Assembly: GCA_965220095.1 (NCBI GenBank)
Contig: OZ244805.1
Location: 930,001-994,000, forward strand
From: Bin87 sp965220095
GTDB lineage: Bacteria > Chloroflexota > Dehalococcoidia > Lucifugimonadales > UBA3495
Length of the DNA stretch: 64,000 bases
Direction of reading: 5' to 3'
Shown: one piece after another, positions 1 to 8,819 of the stretch
How positions within the stretch are numbered: the first letter of the stretch is position 1
Layout of the letters: every line of letters starts with the position of its first letter
The notes under the pieces: model-generated
What the model was told of the DNA's origin: nothing
What the model saw: only the letters and a program-made list of their open reading frames with translations
Database searches by the model: none
Position numbers and translations under genes: made by a program

Positions 1-1704
1 CCATTCTACGGCGGCACGTATTTCCCGCCTGAAGACCGGCAAGGGATGCCGGGATTCCCCAGGCTGCTGACCGCGGCAAGCCAGGCCTATAGCACCAACA
101 AGGGCGAGATTGAACGGGTAACCCGGCAGCTGGCTGACCAGATGGGTCGCACCGGGCAGATGCCCCGGGGAACAACCCCGCTCACCACTGAGGCGATGCA
201 CACCGCCTATTCTCAGCTGGCGACCCAGTTCGACCATCTGAACGGCGGATTCGGGAGCGCTCCCAAATTCCCACAACCCATGACCCCCGAGTTTCTGTTG
301 CGCTACAACCACCACGGGTTCAACCAGCGCGCCCTGGAGATGGTGGAGCTCACGCTGCAAAAAATGGCTTACGGCGGCATTTACGACCAGGTGGCGGGCG
401 GGTTTCACCGGTACTCCACTGATGCCTACTGGCTCGTGCCTCATTTCGAAAAGATGCTCTACGACAACGCCCTGCTGGCCCGGTTGTATCTGCACGCGTG
501 GCAGATTACCGGCAACCCCCTGTACCGGCGCATCACGGAGGAAACCCTGGATTACGTCTTGCGCGAGATGACCGACCCGGCCGGCGGTTTTTATTCGGCG
601 CAGGATGCTGACAGCGAGGGCGTGGAGGGCAAGTTTTTCGTCTGGACGCCAGCCGAGTTGCAGGCAATATTGGGCGAAGACGCCGACCTCATCATGGGTT
701 ACTACGGCGTCACTGAGCGCGGCAATTTTGAGGGCGCCAACATCCTCAACGTGTCCAAACCCCTCCTGGACTACGCCGATCAGCGCAACGTCAGCGATGA
801 TGAATTGGCCGCCGCGATCCAACGGGCCCGCACCGGCCTGCTGGAAGCGCGCGAGCAACGCATCCACCCACTGCTGGACGACAAGGTGTTGACCGCCTGG
901 AACGGCCTGATGCTGCGGGCGTTCGCGGAAGCTGGCGCCGCATTGCAACGGTCGGACTATCTGGATACGGCCCGACGCAACGCCGGTTTCCTGCTGGACA
1001 CCATGCGCGATAGCAACGGCCGGGTCTTGCGGACCTGGCGCAAAGGCCAGGCCAAATTGCTGGGCTATCTGGAAGATTACGCGTGCCTGGCCGCCGGACT
1101 GCTCGAGCTCCACGAAGCGACACTGGAACCTCGCTGGCTGCAGGAATCGGTGGCCCTGGCTGACGGCATGGTCGCGCTGTTCTGGGACGACGCTGTGGGC
1201 GGGTTCTATGATACCGGCAACGACCACGAAACTCTGGTAATCCGTCCGCGCGATGTGTTCGACAACGCACAGCCCTGCGGCGGTTCCGTCGCGACCGACG
1301 TGCTGTTGCGGTTGGGGGTAGTTACCGGCAACGACGACTACGCCGCCAAGGGTTCAACGCCGCTGCGTGCCTTGCTGCCGATGTTTGGTCGCGCCCCGTC
1401 GGCCACCGGGCACTGGCTGGGCGCTCTGGATTTCTACGTCTCGCTACCCAGGGAAGTTGTCATTGTGGGGCCGCCGGACCACCCGGAGACCCAAACGATG
1501 TTAGGGGCAGTTGGAACCCGGTTTTTGCCCAACCAGGTGTTGGTGGGCATGTCGGACCCGTCTGCTCCACCCGTGCCGGACTCACCGCTCCTGGAGCACC
1601 GGGGTATGCAGGGTGGCGTCCCCACCGCCTACGTTTGCCAGCACTACGCTTGCCAACTGCCCGTCACTAACGCTGAGGCGCTGGCGATCCAACTCGATTC
1701 TTGA
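1..1704 (+). CDS. YyaL/DUF255 family protein (thioredoxin domain plus alpha-barrel), 5' end outside the window
   Basis: The reading frame is already open at base 1 and reads PFYGGTYFPPED before the first ATG at 46, so the gene starts upstream of the window. That motif closes the thioredoxin-like N-terminal domain of the YyaL/spermatogenesis-associated protein 20 family. The rest, about 550 residues, is the (alpha/alpha)6-barrel part, with the family motif VPHFEKMLYDNALLARLY near residues 130-147 counted from base 46. The CxxC of the thioredoxin domain would lie outside the window. The biochemical role of the family is not established; a redox or sugar-epimerase-like role has been proposed from the fold. 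It converges on the transporter at 1731 with only 26 bases between them. Confidence 0.88.
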   Translation, partial: PFYGGTYFPPEDRQGMPGFPRLLTAASQAYSTNKGEIERVTRQLADQMGRTGQMPRGTTPLTTEAMHTAYSQLATQFDHLNGGFGSAPKFPQPMTPEFLLRYNHHGFNQRALEMVELTLQKMAYGGIYDQVAGGFHRYSTDAYWLVPHFEKMLYDNALLARLYLHAWQITGNPLYRRITEETLDYVLREMTDPAGGFYSAQDADSEGVEGKFFVWTPAELQAILGEDADLIMGYYGVTERGNFEGANILNVSKPLLDYADQRNVSDDELAAAIQRARTGLLEAREQRIHPLLDDKVLTAWNGLMLRAFAEAGAALQRSDYLDTARRNAGFLLDTMRDSNGRVLRTWRKGQAKLLGYLEDYACLAAGLLELHEATLEPRWLQESVALADGMVALFWDDAVGGFYDTGNDHETLVIRPRDVFDNAQPCGGSVATDVLLRLGVVTGNDDYAAKGSTPLRALLPMFGRAPSATGHWLGALDFYVSLPREVVIVGPPDHPETQTMLGAVGTRFLPNQVLVGMSDPSAPPVPDSPLLEHRGMQGGVPTAYVCQHYACQLPVTNAEALAIQLDS

Positions 1705-1730
1705 CGGGGCGCTTGCGGCGTGACTTCGCG

Positions 1731-3122
1731 TCACGTTTGTGCCGGTAGCAGGCCAGCGGCGGACACCGCCTCGCGGCTCACCGTGTCGGGCAGCTTGTAA
1801 CGCTGCCAGACCACGAAGCCGGATAACGCCAGCAACCCGGCCAGCGGTCCTGCCAATCGAATGCCCAACGGGTTTTCTGCGGAATCGCCGAGTAGCAATA
1901 CCAGGCTGAGTATCAGTGGCGAAAAGGACAGAGCTACCTTCTCGAAAAAGTTTTGCGTGGAGTAAAACATTGCTTCACGGCGCTGGTTCGTGATGAGGGC
2001 GTCATAGTCGGCGATGTCCGCCGTGAATGCCTTGGGCAACAGGAACACCGCCGCCATTGGAAGGCCAATCAAAAATCCCAGGGCGAGACTCTGACCCATC
2101 AGCCCTTCGGCGCTGATTAATCCCACCAGGCCCAACAGCGGAAACAACGCCCCGCTGATAACCAGGCAGATGCCGTACATCCTCCGCTTGCCGAAACGGT
2201 TGCACATCGGCCAGATCACTATGCCGGCCACTATTACCCCTGCGATTACGGTGGCAAACATCAGCCCGGTAATTTTCCCTTCGTCCTCCGCCTGCAACAA
2301 TCCGGAGGCAAAAAACGGCATCCACGCCATGATTACTCCCACCGCCATGGAGAACATCACGTAGGTGGGCAGGAAGTAGATAAATTGTGGGTTGCGAAGT
2401 GCGCTTGCCAACCCGCCCCAGAATGGCGCGGTTGCCGGCGGAGTGTGTCGCGGGGCGTACTTCCAGACCGACGCCAGCGAGATATACCGAAACACTATGC
2501 CCACAACGGCTACCGACAATCCCATCACCTGAAATCCGGCGCCATCCACGATACGGCCGCTGGCTACCAGGCCTACCGCGGCTCCCAGAATGGCGAACAT
2601 GAAAATACTGCCGACGATGGCCATGCGGTCTTTTGGTGAGTGGGACAGCTCGGGGATCAGCGCTTCCAACGGCCCGCTGGACATTGTGCTGGCGATGAAG
2701 AACAGTTCCAGCACCACCACCAGGTAGAGCGCATTCCACAGGCTGGGTTGGTTGATAGGCAGAAACCAGATCATCGCCGCAAACAGCGCGTAAAAAGGCG
2801 TGCTGAACAATATGAACGGAATGCGCCGGCCCCACCGGCTGCGCGTCCGGTCGCTCCACCATCCGATGAGCGGATCGTCGACCGCATCAACCAGTCGCCC
2901 GACGGTTAGCAAGATTCCGGCCAGCACACGGGCGTCCAGCTCGAATCCGGGCAAGGACACGGGTGGTATCCGGGCCAGACCGATGCCGACGGGAGGCACC
3001 AGGAAAAACAACAACCACGAACTGCGAGCGTAACTGATGGTTTGCAGACCAATGTGGTCCGAGGCGAACAGTAACTTGTTGATGAGCGGCATACGCACCG
3101 CGGGAGTTGCCGTATCAGCCAT
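1731..3122 (-). CDS. MFS transporter, GPH (glycoside-pentoside-hexuronide:cation symporter) type
   Basis: A 463-residue polytopic membrane protein with about 12 hydrophobic segments. The stretch GRLVDAVDDPLIGWWSDRT followed by RWGRRIPFI (about residues 73-103) is the loop 2-3 signature of MelB/GPH transporters. GPH proteins usually move sugars or sugar-like compounds with a cation; the substrate here cannot be read from the sequence. The ATG at 3122 begins MADTATPAVRMPLINKL; an internal ATG eleven codons in, closer to the first membrane segment, is also possible. The gene stands alone, converging with the YyaL-type gene and followed upstream by 800 bases of non-coding sequence. Confidence 0.85.
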   Translation of the reverse strand: MADTATPAVRMPLINKLLFASDHIGLQTISYARSSWLLFFLVPPVGIGLARIPPVSLPGFELDARVLAGILLTVGRLVDAVDDPLIGWWSDRTRSRWGRRIPFILFSTPFYALFAAMIWFLPINQPSLWNALYLVVVLELFFIASTMSSGPLEALIPELSHSPKDRMAIVGSIFMFAILGAAVGLVASGRIVDGAGFQVMGLSVAVVGIVFRYISLASVWKYAPRHTPPATAPFWGGLASALRNPQFIYFLPTYVMFSMAVGVIMAWMPFFASGLLQAEDEGKITGLMFATVIAGVIVAGIVIWPMCNRFGKRRMYGICLVISGALFPLLGLVGLISAEGLMGQSLALGFLIGLPMAAVFLLPKAFTADIADYDALITNQRREAMFYSTQNFFEKVALSFSPLILSLVLLLGDSAENPLGIRLAGPLAGLLALSGFVVWQRYKLPDTVSREAVSAAGLLPAQT

Positions 3123-3384
3123 CGAATGTCAACTGTCGCATACCCACTGGCGCCGCAGCGGGTTGGAAAACCTCGCCGCAATGTACCACATACACCGATC
3201 CGATACGCGTTGAATAGCGAAGGTAGAACCCGGAAAACTCCCCACTGCCATTGCACCGGCGGGGTCAGCAGCGTCTACCGCGTCAAAGTCGGAGCGAAGT
3301 CGGTAATGAGATGGAATTGGTGCGCCAGGGGACGTTTGATTATTCACGGCGAGCCACGACCGTGGCCATGGGTCGTGAACGCGC

Positions 3385-3555
3385 GGTCAACGTGGCGGCG
3401 CAAGACTGCGGCGATATTCGGTTCACCGGCCAATCCAGGCCGGTTGATGGTCAGGTTACGCAACGCCGCCACGGTTTGAGCAGCGCCGCTGCTCGTTACC
3501 TGGGGTCGGTCTTCAACCAGGGTCATGTCTCGCACGCAGTGGCCCCGGTTCACGA
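3385..3555 (-). pseudogene. ISAs1-family transposase C-terminal relic
   Basis: The minus strand reads VNRGHCVRDMTLVEDRPQV followed by a stretch ending in TVAALRNLTINRPGL and NIAAVLRRH. This closely resembles the end of ISAs1-family transposases, where an NRGHW...HWVRDVTFGEDRSQV block is followed by an LRNLAIxLxR...NIAxALRxxARDP block. The residues that normally lie between RGHW and HWVRD are missing and no upstream catalytic part is visible, so this is a fragment rather than a gene. No terminal inverted repeats were found around it. The family assignment rests on motif recognition only. Confidence 0.55.
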
Positions 3556-3654
3556 TAGCCCAGGCGCCCCCACCAGGCAAGAAGCCGGCGGGGACTGGCA
3601 CTGCTTCCCCGAGAATCCTCCACTCCCCCGTCCCCCAATAATCGAAAGACCCTG

Positions 3655-3692
3655 GATTAGGGTTCGCCTGGGGTACCGTAGATTAGGGTTCG
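3655..3692. repeat. Pair of 12-bp direct repeats ahead of icd
   Basis: GATTAGGGTTCG occurs at 3655-3666 and again at 3681-3692, 26 bases apart from start to start (about two and a half helical turns). The second copy ends four bases before the TATAAT box at 3697. Such a placement would suit a regulator-binding site, but the function is inference. Confidence 0.45.
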
Positions 3693-3696
3693 GATG

Positions 3697-3702
3697 TATA
3701 AT
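3697..3702 (+). promoter_or_regulatory. Candidate -10 box (TATAAT) for icd
   Basis: A perfect TATAAT lies at 3697-3702. The hexamer 17 bases upstream (TACCGT, 3674-3679) is a poor -35, so activation through the direct repeats that flank it is conceivable. It would give a leader of about 215 bases before the icd start at 3924. Confidence 0.35.
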
Positions 3703-3923
3703 TGGCACGATTTGAACTCCGTTTGGTCCGCAGCATCGGGTGTAATGCCGGGTACCCACACCCCTCAATCCGCCCCGCTTCGTGCCAGGAACGTACTGAC
3801 TCGTCCATATCGTTTTGGTGAATGATGGGAAGTTAGGGTACATTTTTCATGTCCGGGACCGTGGTCAAACATCTCTTGGCAACTCGTAGCGGCCCGTGAA
3901 ACTTTTTTACTAAGGAGGAAACG

Positions 3924-6152
3924 ATGCCAGAAGCTGCCAAGATTGTTTATACGAAAACTGATGAGGCTCCGGCCCTTGCCACGCACTCGTTGCTGCCGAT
4001 TCTCCAGGCCTTTACCAAGGGATCCGGTATTGAACTGGAGACCTGGGATATCTCGTTGACCGGTCGCATTATCGCCAATTTCCCTGATAATCTGCCCGAC
4101 GCGCAAAAGATACCCGATTATCTGGCCATGTGCGGCGAGTTGTGTCTGGAGCCGGGAGCCAATCTGGTCAAATTGCCCAATATAAGCGCCTCAATTCCCC
4201 AACTAAAGGCAGCGATCCAGGAATTGCAGGGCAAGGGCTATGATATTCCCGACTATCCCGACCAACCTGCAAACGACGAACAACGCCAAATCCAGGCGCG
4301 CTATTCCAGGGTGATAGGCAGCGCGGTCAACCCGGTCATACGGGAAGGGAATTCTGATCGACGGTCGGCGACATCGGTCAAGGAGCACGGCAAACGCAAT
4401 CCCCATCGGATGATGCAGGACTGGCCGGAGGTGTCCAAAACCCGCGTCGGCCATATGACCAGCGGGGACTTTTACAGCTCTGAGCAGGCCGTTACGATCG
4501 CAGCAGCGGGGTCGGCTGCAATCGAATTCGTGACCCGCGACGGTCGTGTGACCGAGCTCAAATCCGGTATCCCCCTGCAACCCGGTGAAATCATCGACTG
4601 CGCCGTGATGAACGTGCGTGAATTGCGCGCGTTTTACGCCGAGGAAATGGCAAATGCTAAAGCGGAAGGCGTGTTGCTCTCCCTCCATGTGAAGACCACC
4701 ATGATGCGCGTGTCGGACCCAATAATTTTCGGCCATTGCGTGTCGGTCTACTACCAGGACGTATTGGACAAACACGGGGCGGACCTGGCTGAACTCGCGG
4801 TGGACCCGGACAACGGAATCGCTGAACTCTACACGAAGATTCAATCCCTGCCTGAGGCCAAGAGAGCGGAAATCGAGGCCGACCTCCAGGTGGTCTATAG
4901 CGTCCGACCGGAGTTGTCGATGGTGAACTCCAACCGGGGTATCACCAATCTGCATGTGCCGAGCGATACGATTATTGACGCCTCCATGCCCGTGATTGTC
5001 CGCGATGGCGGCCGCACGTGGGGCCCCGACAACGAGTTGCACGATACGGTCGCGTTGATTCCCGATCGCTCTTATGCGACTTTATATCAGTCGATAATCG
5101 AAGACTGCCAGGAGCATGGGGCGTTTGATCCGGCCGCCATTGGCAGCGTCGCCAATGTGGGGCTGATGGCGCAAGCGGCCGAAGAGTACGGTTCCCACGA
5201 CAAGACCTTTAAAGCGCCAGGCAACGGGACGATTCGGGTCGTGGACGCATCGGGCGCGACTCTTATGGAACAGCAAGTCGAGGAAGACGACATCTTCCGG
5301 ATGTGCCAGACCAAAGACGAGCCGATTCAGGACTGGGTGAGGCTTGGGGTCAATCGGGCCAGGATCACCGGCACGCCATCCATCTTTTGGTTGGACCCGA
5401 ACCGGGCTCACGACGCGGAGTTGATCAAGAAAGTAGACCAATACCTGCCCACGCATGACACGACCGGGTTGGACATTCGCACCATGTCTCCCATCGAGGC
5501 GATGCAGTTCACGATGGCGCGCAGCCGAGCTGGCCAGGACACGATTTCCGTGACTGGCAACGTGCTGCGTGATTATTTGACTGATCTCTTTCCCATCCTG
5601 GAATTGGGCACCAGCGCCAAGATGCTTTCGGTCGTCCCTCTGCTTAACGGCGGTGGGCTATTTGAGACCGGCGCTGGCGGGTCGGCCCCCAGGCATGTGC
5701 AGCAGTTCCTTGAGGAGGGACACTTGCGGTGGGATTCTCTGGGCGAATTCTGTGCCCTCGTCGCATCCTTCGAGCATTTTGGCGAGGTGTCAAAGAGCGA
5801 CAGAGCCAAAATCCTGGCTGAGACACTGGACCAGGCAATTGGGGAGCATCTGGAACACCAGAGGGCGCCATCACGTCGGGTGAACGAACTGGACACCAGG
5901 GGCAGTCATTTCTACCTCGCTCTGTACTGGGCGCAAATGCTAGCCAAGCAGACCCAAGACCCAGAGCTGCAAGCCCGCTTTAGTGAGGTGGCCCGACAGC
6001 TGTCCGCCAACGAAGACAAGATCGTTCAGGAGTTGATCGACGCTCAGGGACAGCCGATGGATATCGGTGGCTATTACCACCCTGTCGACGAGATGGCCGC
6101 CCAAGCCATGCGCCCCAGCGCCACTTTGAATGCCATTGTGGATGCAATCTAG
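3924..6152 (+). CDS. icd: Isocitrate dehydrogenase (NADP+), monomeric type
   Basis: A 742-residue protein, the usual length for the monomeric IDH family (about 740), clearly distinct from the 400-residue dimeric enzyme. It starts with KIVYTKTDEAPALATHSLLP, the conserved N-terminus of the family, and carries other conserved blocks such as NGGGLFETGAGGSAPRHVQQ near residues 575-594, which contains active-site residues. It converts isocitrate to 2-oxoglutarate and CO2, making NADPH in the TCA cycle in the cytoplasm. A strong ribosome site (AAGGAGG, 3912-3918) precedes the ATG at 3924. Malate dehydrogenase follows on the same strand after about 200 bases, so two TCA genes lie side by side, although a hairpin between them suggests partly separate transcripts. 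Confidence 0.95.
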   Translation: MPEAAKIVYTKTDEAPALATHSLLPILQAFTKGSGIELETWDISLTGRIIANFPDNLPDAQKIPDYLAMCGELCLEPGANLVKLPNISASIPQLKAAIQELQGKGYDIPDYPDQPANDEQRQIQARYSRVIGSAVNPVIREGNSDRRSATSVKEHGKRNPHRMMQDWPEVSKTRVGHMTSGDFYSSEQAVTIAAAGSAAIEFVTRDGRVTELKSGIPLQPGEIIDCAVMNVRELRAFYAEEMANAKAEGVLLSLHVKTTMMRVSDPIIFGHCVSVYYQDVLDKHGADLAELAVDPDNGIAELYTKIQSLPEAKRAEIEADLQVVYSVRPELSMVNSNRGITNLHVPSDTIIDASMPVIVRDGGRTWGPDNELHDTVALIPDRSYATLYQSIIEDCQEHGAFDPAAIGSVANVGLMAQAAEEYGSHDKTFKAPGNGTIRVVDASGATLMEQQVEEDDIFRMCQTKDEPIQDWVRLGVNRARITGTPSIFWLDPNRAHDAELIKKVDQYLPTHDTTGLDIRTMSPIEAMQFTMARSRAGQDTISVTGNVLRDYLTDLFPILELGTSAKMLSVVPLLNGGGLFETGAGGSAPRHVQQFLEEGHLRWDSLGEFCALVASFEHFGEVSKSDRAKILAETLDQAIGEHLEHQRAPSRRVNELDTRGSHFYLALYWAQMLAKQTQDPELQARFSEVARQLSANEDKIVQELIDAQGQPMDIGGYYHPVDEMAAQAMRPSATLNAIVDAI

Positions 6153-6160
6153 CAACGGGT

Positions 6161-6192
6161 CGACTGGCTGAGGTGGCGTCTTCAGCCAGTCG
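6161..6192 (+). terminator. Stem-loop after icd
   Basis: CGACTGGCTGA (6161-6171) pairs perfectly with TCAGCCAGTCG (6182-6192) around a 10-base loop, starting eight bases after the icd stop. There is no T-run after it, so it may stabilise the transcript end or attenuate rather than be a strong intrinsic terminator. Confidence 0.45.
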
Positions 6193-6351
6193 GTTGACAG
6201 GGTTCAAGGGCGCATTGCACGCCACAATCATTTTGGTTGATGCGAACGCCAGAATTCCCGCTTTTGCCGTCTCTGATAGAGGACGGTTCGGGGATTTTGC
6301 CGCCAGACACGTCGCCGGAACAGACCATATAAACAGAGGAGCACTCACCAG

Positions 6352-7296
6352 ATGCGAAGTAAAGTAACCGTAGTTGGCGCCGGCAACGTGGGCGCCACCG
6401 CTGCACAGCGCATCCACCAGCTCGGCTACGCCGATGTTGTACTGGTGGACGTCGTAGAGGACCTGCCGCAAGGCAAGAGCCTGGACATGCTGGAGTCTGG
6501 GCCGGTTATCGGTTCCGACGCCGTCATCACCGGTTCCAATGGTTACGAGGAAACCGCAGGCTCCGACGTGGTGGTCATTACGGCCGGCATCGCCCGTCGA
6601 CCTGGCATGAGCCGCGACGACCTGCTCCTCACCAATATGCGAATCACCTCGTCGGTCACTGAAGAGATAGTGCGCTACTCTCCGGATTGCATCATCCTGG
6701 CGGTTACCAACCCGCTGGACGCCATGGTGCAAAACGTGTACGAAACGGCCGGCTTTCCCCGCAACCGCGTGTTTGGAATGGCCGGCGTCCTGGACACCGC
6801 CCGCTACCGCACATTCATAGCACAGGAGCTGGACGTTTCCGTGGAAGATGTGCAGGCGATGGTATTGGGCGGCCATGGAGACGACATGGTGCCGCTCGTG
6901 CGCTATACCACCGTTGGCTCCATACCGGTTACTGAGCTGCTGTCCAAAGACCGCATCGATTCCATCGTCCAGCGCACCCGCGACGGCGGCGGCGAGATAG
7001 TTGCCTTGCTCAAACAGGGCTCCGCGTTCTACGCTCCGTCGGCAGCGATCACCCAGATGGTGGAAGCCATGCTGTTGGACAAGAAGCGCATCCTGCCCGG
7101 GTGTGCCTATCTGGAAGGCGAGTATGGCATCAACGGTCTGTGTGTCGGCGTGCCGGTGAAAATAGGGGCCAAAGGCGTTGAACAGATCGTGGAAATCAGC
7201 CTCACCGAGGAAGAACGGGCCGCGTTGCAAAGCTCGGCGGCTTCAGTACGGGAACTGGTAGACGTGATGTCCAATGCCAGGGCGGAAGCCGGCTAG
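6352..7296 (+). CDS. mdh: Malate dehydrogenase, LDH-like type
   Basis: A 314-residue NAD-dependent dehydrogenase of the LDH/MDH superfamily. It begins with the dinucleotide-binding loop VVGAGNVGATAAQ. The substrate loop ITAGIARRPGMSRDDLL contains the paired arginines typical of malate rather than lactate specificity, and the catalytic histidine lies in VLGGHGDDMVPL near residue 174. It interconverts malate and oxaloacetate in the TCA cycle. The length and motifs fit the LDH-like MDH group found in Chloroflexus and other bacteria. GAGGAG at 6336-6341 is its ribosome site, and a TATAAA at 6328-6333 sits immediately upstream without a clear -35. A perfect intrinsic terminator follows at 7318. 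Confidence 0.93.
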   Translation: MRSKVTVVGAGNVGATAAQRIHQLGYADVVLVDVVEDLPQGKSLDMLESGPVIGSDAVITGSNGYEETAGSDVVVITAGIARRPGMSRDDLLLTNMRITSSVTEEIVRYSPDCIILAVTNPLDAMVQNVYETAGFPRNRVFGMAGVLDTARYRTFIAQELDVSVEDVQAMVLGGHGDDMVPLVRYTTVGSIPVTELLSKDRIDSIVQRTRDGGGEIVALLKQGSAFYAPSAAITQMVEAMLLDKKRILPGCAYLEGEYGINGLCVGVPVKIGAKGVEQIVEISLTEEERAALQSSAASVRELVDVMSNARAEAG

Positions 7297-7317
7297 CACG
7301 CGACGGAAGTCTGTTTG

Positions 7318-7354
7318 AGCAACCCCGCCGGCCAATAGCGCCGGCGGGGTTGCT
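7318..7354 (+). terminator. Intrinsic terminator after mdh
   Basis: AGCAACCCCGCCGGC (7318-7332) and its exact reverse complement (7340-7354) form a 15-bp GC-rich stem with a 7-base loop, 22 bases after the mdh stop. The stem ends in paired A/T-rich bases and is followed by TCGCTTGG, so the T-run is weak. Confidence 0.75.
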
Positions 7355-7358
7355 TCGC

Positions 7359-7386
7359 TTGGAGGACGCCATCGCCCGTGTATAAT
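7359..7386 (+). promoter_or_regulatory. Sigma70-type promoter for the class III aminotransferase
   Basis: TTGGAG (7359-7364), a 16-base spacer and TATAAT (7381-7386). It sits directly after the mdh terminator and 48 bases before the ATG at 7434. Confidence 0.6.
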
Positions 7387-7433
7387 ATTTGTGGCGCGGC
7401 TGGATAAATCCTGACCGTGATCCGGAGGCGAAA

Positions 7434-8729
7434 ATGACACAAAGAACACAACTGGAACAGGAATTGCTGGCGAAAGCAGCTCAGTACCTGCCCGGTAGCA
7501 GCACTGGAAACACCAACTACCCTGACGAGTTGAAATTCCTGGTTCGCGAGGGTAAGGGCGGGCGTGTTTGGGACGTGTCGGGCAATGAATACATTGACTG
7601 GTTGATGGGTTCCGGCCCCATGATTCTGGGCCACGCTCACCCGGCCGTCACTGAAGCGGTTCTGGCAGCCGTGGGTCGCGGTTCGACTTTCTTCACCACC
7701 AACGAACAGGCGGTTCTGTTGGCCGAAGAGCTGGTGCGGGCGGTGCCCTGCGCCGAGCAGGTTCGTTTCACCACCAGCGGGACTGACGCCTGTTTTCAGG
7801 CCATGCGGGTGGCCCGGGCGTTTACTGGCAAAGAAAAAATCCTCAAGTTCGAGGGTGGTTTTCACGGCACCAGTGATTACGCGATGATGTCGGTGTTTGG
7901 ATCAGCAGCGAACGAGTTTCCCCAGGCTGAAGCCAACAGCGGCGGCATCCCGCGCGCCTTGAATGACCTGATGCTGATATCCCAGTTTAACGATCTGGAA
8001 ACCACCGCCGCAATCATCGACGCCCATAAGGACGAGATTGCTGCTGTAATCGTAGAGCCAATGCAGCGTTCGCTGGCCCCGGTTCCGGGCTTTTTGGCCG
8101 GTCTCCGGAAACTCACCGCTGACGCCAACCTGCTGCTCATCTTCGACGAAGTGGTTACGGGATTCCGCCTGGCCTACGGTGGCGCTCAGGAGTATTACGG
8201 CGTAACGCCCGACTTGTGTTCGGTAGGCAAGATCATGGGTGGCGGGTACCCGCTGGCCGCAACCCTGGGTCGTGCCGATGTTATGTCGGTGTACGATCGA
8301 GCCGCCGTGTCCTCTGATGATTATGTTGACCAAATCGGGACGCTGAACGGGAACCCTATTGCCTGCGCCGCCGGACTGGCCACGTTGTCTGAGCTACGGA
8401 AGGACGGAGTTTACGACCGTTTGCACCACGTCGGCGGGCGTTTGCGTCAGGCGTTGGCGCAGGCGTGCGAAGACCAGGGCCTGCCCGTTCAAAGCGTGGG
8501 CGAAGATGCTGTCTTCGACATTTACTTTTCCGATCATCCCATCGAAAACTATCGGGACGGTTTGACCGCCGACGCTGCGACGCTGGGTCGACTCAACGCC
8601 GGTTTGCTGGAGCGACGCATCATCAAGTCGTGGCCGCAGAAATTCTACACGTCTATCGTCCACACCGACGATGACGTGGACGAAACCATCGCGGCGATAC
8701 AGGCAGTGGCGCCGACGCTGCGCAGGTAG
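7434..8729 (+). CDS. Class III PLP aminotransferase, glutamate-1-semialdehyde aminomutase-like
   Basis: A 431-residue PLP enzyme of aminotransferase class III. Visible landmarks are TTSGTDACFQAMRVARAFTG (about 113-132), GGFHGTSDYA (141-150), the cofactor-binding IFDEVVTGFR (236-245) and the Schiff-base lysine in SVGKIMGGGYPL (Lys266). The start is fixed by GGAGG at 7424-7428, five bases before the ATG; a TTG fifteen codons upstream lacks such a site. The overall pattern resembles HemL, but no other heme gene is nearby and paralogues of this group act on other amino acids, so the substrate is left open. It has its own promoter and shares a bidirectional terminator with the sdh genes. Confidence 0.8.
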   Translation: MTQRTQLEQELLAKAAQYLPGSSTGNTNYPDELKFLVREGKGGRVWDVSGNEYIDWLMGSGPMILGHAHPAVTEAVLAAVGRGSTFFTTNEQAVLLAEELVRAVPCAEQVRFTTSGTDACFQAMRVARAFTGKEKILKFEGGFHGTSDYAMMSVFGSAANEFPQAEANSGGIPRALNDLMLISQFNDLETTAAIIDAHKDEIAAVIVEPMQRSLAPVPGFLAGLRKLTADANLLLIFDEVVTGFRLAYGGAQEYYGVTPDLCSVGKIMGGGYPLAATLGRADVMSVYDRAAVSSDDYVDQIGTLNGNPIACAAGLATLSELRKDGVYDRLHHVGGRLRQALAQACEDQGLPVQSVGEDAVFDIYFSDHPIENYRDGLTADAATLGRLNAGLLERRIIKSWPQKFYTSIVHTDDDVDETIAAIQAVAPTLRR

Positions 8730-8767
8730 ATTACGGATGATCGCCACGCCGGTAACGGCAAATAACA

Positions 8768-8804
8768 AACGCCCCGGGTGTGTTAACCCGGGGCGTTGCG
8801 TTTT
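8768..8804. terminator. Bidirectional intrinsic terminator between convergent genes
   Basis: AACGCCCCGGGT (8768-8779) pairs exactly with ACCCGGGGCGTT (8786-8797) around a six-base loop. GCGTTTT follows on the plus strand, and AT-rich sequence (TGTTATTTGC) follows on the minus strand. It lies between the aminotransferase and the end of the sdh genes and can serve both. Confidence 0.75.
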
Positions 8805-8819
8805 AACATGGGTGGGGAG

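Larger units (their letters stand above)
3123..3923. other. Intergenic region with transposase relic and icd leader
   Basis: No intact gene is convincing here. Between about 3385 and 3555 the minus strand carries a decayed transposase tail (listed separately). A pair of 12-base direct repeats and a TATAAT box lie at 3655-3702. The remaining 220 bases before icd contain no obvious hairpin ending in a T-run and form a long untranslated leader if the TATAAT box is used. Confidence 0.5.

Noticed and set aside
3251..3715. 154-codon plus-strand frame before icd
   Set aside because: No motif, no ribosome site, and it opposes the ISAs1 relic that explains the sequence better.
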